Shown piece after piece: positions 63,264 through 64,000 of a DNA stretch of 64,000 nt. Source of the stretch: [Clostridium] ultunense DSM 10521 (GTDB lineage: Bacteria > Bacillota > Clostridia > Tissierellales > Tepidimicrobiaceae); assembly GCF_000511955.1 (NCBI RefSeq), contig NZ_AZSU01000003.1, positions 698,384 to 762,383 of the forward strand, in the 5' to 3' direction. The notes under the pieces are model-generated. The model was not told the DNA's origin. It did not search any database and was given only the letters and a program-made list of their open reading frames with translations. Every line of letters begins with the position of its first letter. Positions within the stretch are counted from its first letter, which is position 1. The position numbers and the translations under genes are program-made.

Positions 63264-64000
63264 ATGAATTTCTTTTTAATGTTTTTAACTACATTCTTAA
63301 TACAATTAATTATTGCAACAGAAATGAATATTATAGCCCCTTTGGCTCCCTTCCTATCCCAGTATTTTAATATTAAAGATAGTTCGGTTATCATGTTCAA
63401 TATAGGGTTTTCTCTAGTAGGCCTTTTGGTTCCTATTTTAGGCGTTTTTGCCGATAAATATGGCAAAAAGAAAAGTTTAATGGTGGCTTTAATCTTCTTT
63501 ATCGGTGGTACATTAGTAAGTGGATTAGCTAAAAATCCTATCCTATTCGCCTTAGGTAGGATTTTTGTAGGAATTGGATACTTTTCCCTTAGTGGCACTA
63601 ATCTATCCTATTTGAGTGAATTTGTCCCCTACGAATCTAGGGGAAAAGCTTCTGGAATATTAAGAACCGCCTTTGGGATTGCTATTCTATTTAGCCCTCT
63701 ATATGCAACCAATATGATAAATAAATATGGAGTATTAGAAAGTGTCTACCTTCCTCTTACAACTATTGGAGTAATATGTTTATTATTATTATTTAAATTA
63801 CCTGAAACAAAGAAATCTAAGAATGTAAGGTTGGATATAAACGAGCTTTTAACTATGCTACGAAACCCAATTAATTATAAATCTTTAATGATAATTTTTT
63901 TTATCCTTGCAGCACCTACTTTGTTATTAAGCTTCCTAGGTATATATATTTCCAATTATTTTAATCTTAATCAAGTTGAAATTGGTTATTTATATACTAT
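63264..64000 (+). CDS. MFS transporter, 3' end cut by the window
   Basis: About 245 residues are visible. ATG at 63264 with AAGGAGG 8 nt upstream. MFS pattern: TEMNIIAPLAPFLSQYF, the loop 2-3 motif GVFADKYGKKKSLM, ALGRIFVGIGYF, and FVPYESRGKASGILRTAFG. Seven hydrophobic segments before the edge. A multidrug or small-molecule exporter is likely. It is divergent from the MarR-exporter operon. Confidence 0.88.
   Translation, partial: MNFFLMFLTTFLIQLIIATEMNIIAPLAPFLSQYFNIKDSSVIMFNIGFSLVGLLVPILGVFADKYGKKKSLMVALIFFIGGTLVSGLAKNPILFALGRIFVGIGYFSLSGTNLSYLSEFVPYESRGKASGILRTAFGIAILFSPLYATNMINKYGVLESVYLPLTTIGVICLLLLFKLPETKKSKNVRLDINELLTMLRNPINYKSLMIIFFILAAPTLLLSFLGIYISNYFNLNQVEIGYLYT

Noticed and set aside
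63215-63598. Open frame antisense to the MFS gene
   Set aside because: The MFS reading has AAGGAGG, a proper start and family motifs; the antisense frame has none.
1-64000. CRISPR arrays, tRNA or rRNA genes, insertion sequences
   Set aside because: No regularly spaced repeats, cloverleaf-like sequences, rRNA segments or transposase frames were noticed on reading either strand; a dedicated scan was not possible.

Overview
This is a 64 kb AT-rich window (roughly one third G+C by eye) from an anaerobic low-GC Gram-positive bacterium, most likely a Clostridia/Tissierellia-type amino-acid fermenter. The reasons are the complete anaerobic (cobalt-early) corrin pathway, strong AGGAGG ribosome binding sites with frequent TTG and GTG starts, lipobox lipoproteins, a selenium-metabolism module, a VanW protein and a LytS/LytT pair. 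The genus cannot be fixed from the window.

Layout. 1-1.7 kb: the end of a nucleoside-recognition (Gate) membrane protein and a DUF4349 lipoprotein. 1.7-17.3 kb, minus strand: one long cobalamin operon read from a B12 riboswitch at about 17.5 kb, in the order cbiM-N-Q-O-K, an orphan corrinoid-type binding lipoprotein and ATPase, then cbiP-cbiB-cobD-cbiA-cbiC-cbiD-cbiE-cbiT-cbiF-cbiG-cbiH-cbiJ and a small Cys-rich protein. 17.7-31.1 kb, minus strand: a second B12-riboswitch unit with an orphan FecCD permease, an ABC-2 exporter pair, a complete lipoprotein/permease/ATPase uptake system, CobN, a frameshifted radical SAM/SPASM protein and a ChlI-ChlD fusion. 31.1-33.0 kb, minus: cobU-cobS-cobC. 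33.1-37.4 kb, plus: a third B12 riboswitch, then btuF-btuC-btuD-cblT-cblS. 37.4-41.5 kb: a small SASP-like protein, a PAP2-like membrane protein and a divergent selenium module (class V aminotransferase; yedE-yedF-DUF3343). 41.6-50.2 kb: an unusual amidohydrolase, a TIM-barrel protein, TraX, two alpha/beta hydrolases, RecX, a GIY-YIG protein, a D-Ala-D-Ala ligase homologue and VanW. 50.4-64 kb: GlpP, CstA with its likely LytST regulators, an OmpR-type two-component system with a lipoprotein, a polysaccharide deacetylase, an ABC exporter with a MarR regulator, and the start of an MFS transporter.

How it fits together. Cobalt enters by CbiMNQO and is inserted by CbiK. The Cbi enzymes build the ring, CobD/CbiB add aminopropanol, CobU/CobS attach the lower ligand, and CblT/CblS probably supply alpha-ribazole phosphate by salvage, because no CobT is present. 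CbiL and an adenosyltransferase are not in the window. BtuFCD imports finished corrinoids. The most striking observation is that both amide-forming enzymes of the ring have lost their glutaminase: CbiA has Ala at the nucleophile position, and CbiP lacks the whole glutamine amidotransferase domain but keeps its C-terminal tail. This suggests ring amidation driven by free ammonia or by an ammonia donor encoded elsewhere. Second-tier signals are an A7 slippery heptamer just before the stop of the radical SAM gene, a 63-nt identical direct repeat between riboswitches 1 and 2 that brackets the CobN block, and a direct-repeat operator candidate for LytT in front of the cstA transcription unit.
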